In this document: in pieces, positions 40,801-40,825 of the stretch
Layout: the number at the start of each line of letters is the position of its first letter
How positions within the stretch are numbered: the first letter of the stretch is position 1
Assembly: GCA_020025295.1 (NCBI GenBank)
Contig: JAHHSJ010000011.1
Span: forward strand, 1-40,825
Source of the DNA: Oscillospiraceae bacterium
Lineage (GTDB): Bacteria; Bacillota; Clostridia; Oscillospirales; Oscillospiraceae
Direction: 5' to 3'
DNA: 40,825 nucleotides
Notes under the pieces: model-generated
The model's database searches: none
What the model saw: the letters and a program-made list of their open reading frames with translations, nothing else
Told to the model about the DNA's origin: nothing
Position numbers and translations under genes: made by a program

Positions 40801-40825
40801 AACATACAGAAAAAAGCACCCCCAC

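Noticed and set aside
1..40825. CRISPR arrays, insertion sequences, tRNA or rRNA genes
   Set aside because: No regularly spaced repeats, transposase motifs, or cloverleaf/rRNA sequence were noticed on either strand by eye.

Overview
The window looks like the chromosome of a spore-forming anaerobic Firmicute of class Clostridia, most likely Oscillospiraceae (Clostridium cluster IV, Oscillibacter/Lawsonibacter-like). The reasons are an alpha/beta-type small acid-soluble spore protein and SpoVT, Gram-positive style ribosome binding sites (AGGAGG variants), a cluster-C oligopeptide ABC system, a C_GCAxxG_C_C redox protein, and GC-rich housekeeping genes beside an AT-rich polysaccharide block. The assignment is inference from gene content; no rRNA or tRNA gene was found.

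Layout. (1) 1-92 is the 3' end of a UDP-galactopyranose mutase gene. (2) 303-11299 (minus strand) is a ten-gene, AT-rich surface polysaccharide operon: GT4 rhamnosyltransferase-like, Caps_synth-type transferase, LicD, acyltransferase-3, GT2, Wzy-like polymerase, hexapeptide acyltransferase, second Caps_synth-type transferase, GT4 and Wzx flippase. It predicts a Wzx/Wzy-made glycan decorated with acyl and probably phospho groups; the initiating phosphoglycosyltransferase is not in the window. (3) 11300-12613 is a seam with a structured operon leader, a small HTH regulator and a convergent 63-aa unknown gene. (4) 12614-19897 is a mosaic of short transcription units: spoVT, trpS, a three-gene operon of small unknown proteins with a sigma-E-like promoter, a YfcE-type phosphodiesterase, an MBL hydrolase plus Pth2, a TatD-associated-type radical SAM protein, an HD hydrolase and a Y-family DNA polymerase broken by a one-base frameshift.

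(5) 19924-27696 is a complete opp operon (oppA-B-C-D-F plus a 90-aa membrane protein) from a consensus promoter. It has a hairpin-rich oppA-oppB gap and an OppC with a large extracytoplasmic insertion. (6) 27739-30112 holds an M3 oligoendopeptidase and a co-transcribed membrane protein; together with opp this suggests peptide import and breakdown. (7) 30121-32331 is a lone cytoplasmic DMSO-reductase-family molybdoenzyme with an altered Fe-S motif. (8) 32476-40800 holds the SASP gene with a sigma-G-like promoter, a redox protein, recG, a ROK regulator, a DMT transporter, O-acetylhomoserine sulfhydrylase and citrate synthase, mostly separated by strong hairpin terminators.

Limits: domain calls come from reading motifs and recalling families, without searches. 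Promoters are consensus matches by eye. GC contrasts are visual impressions, not computed values.
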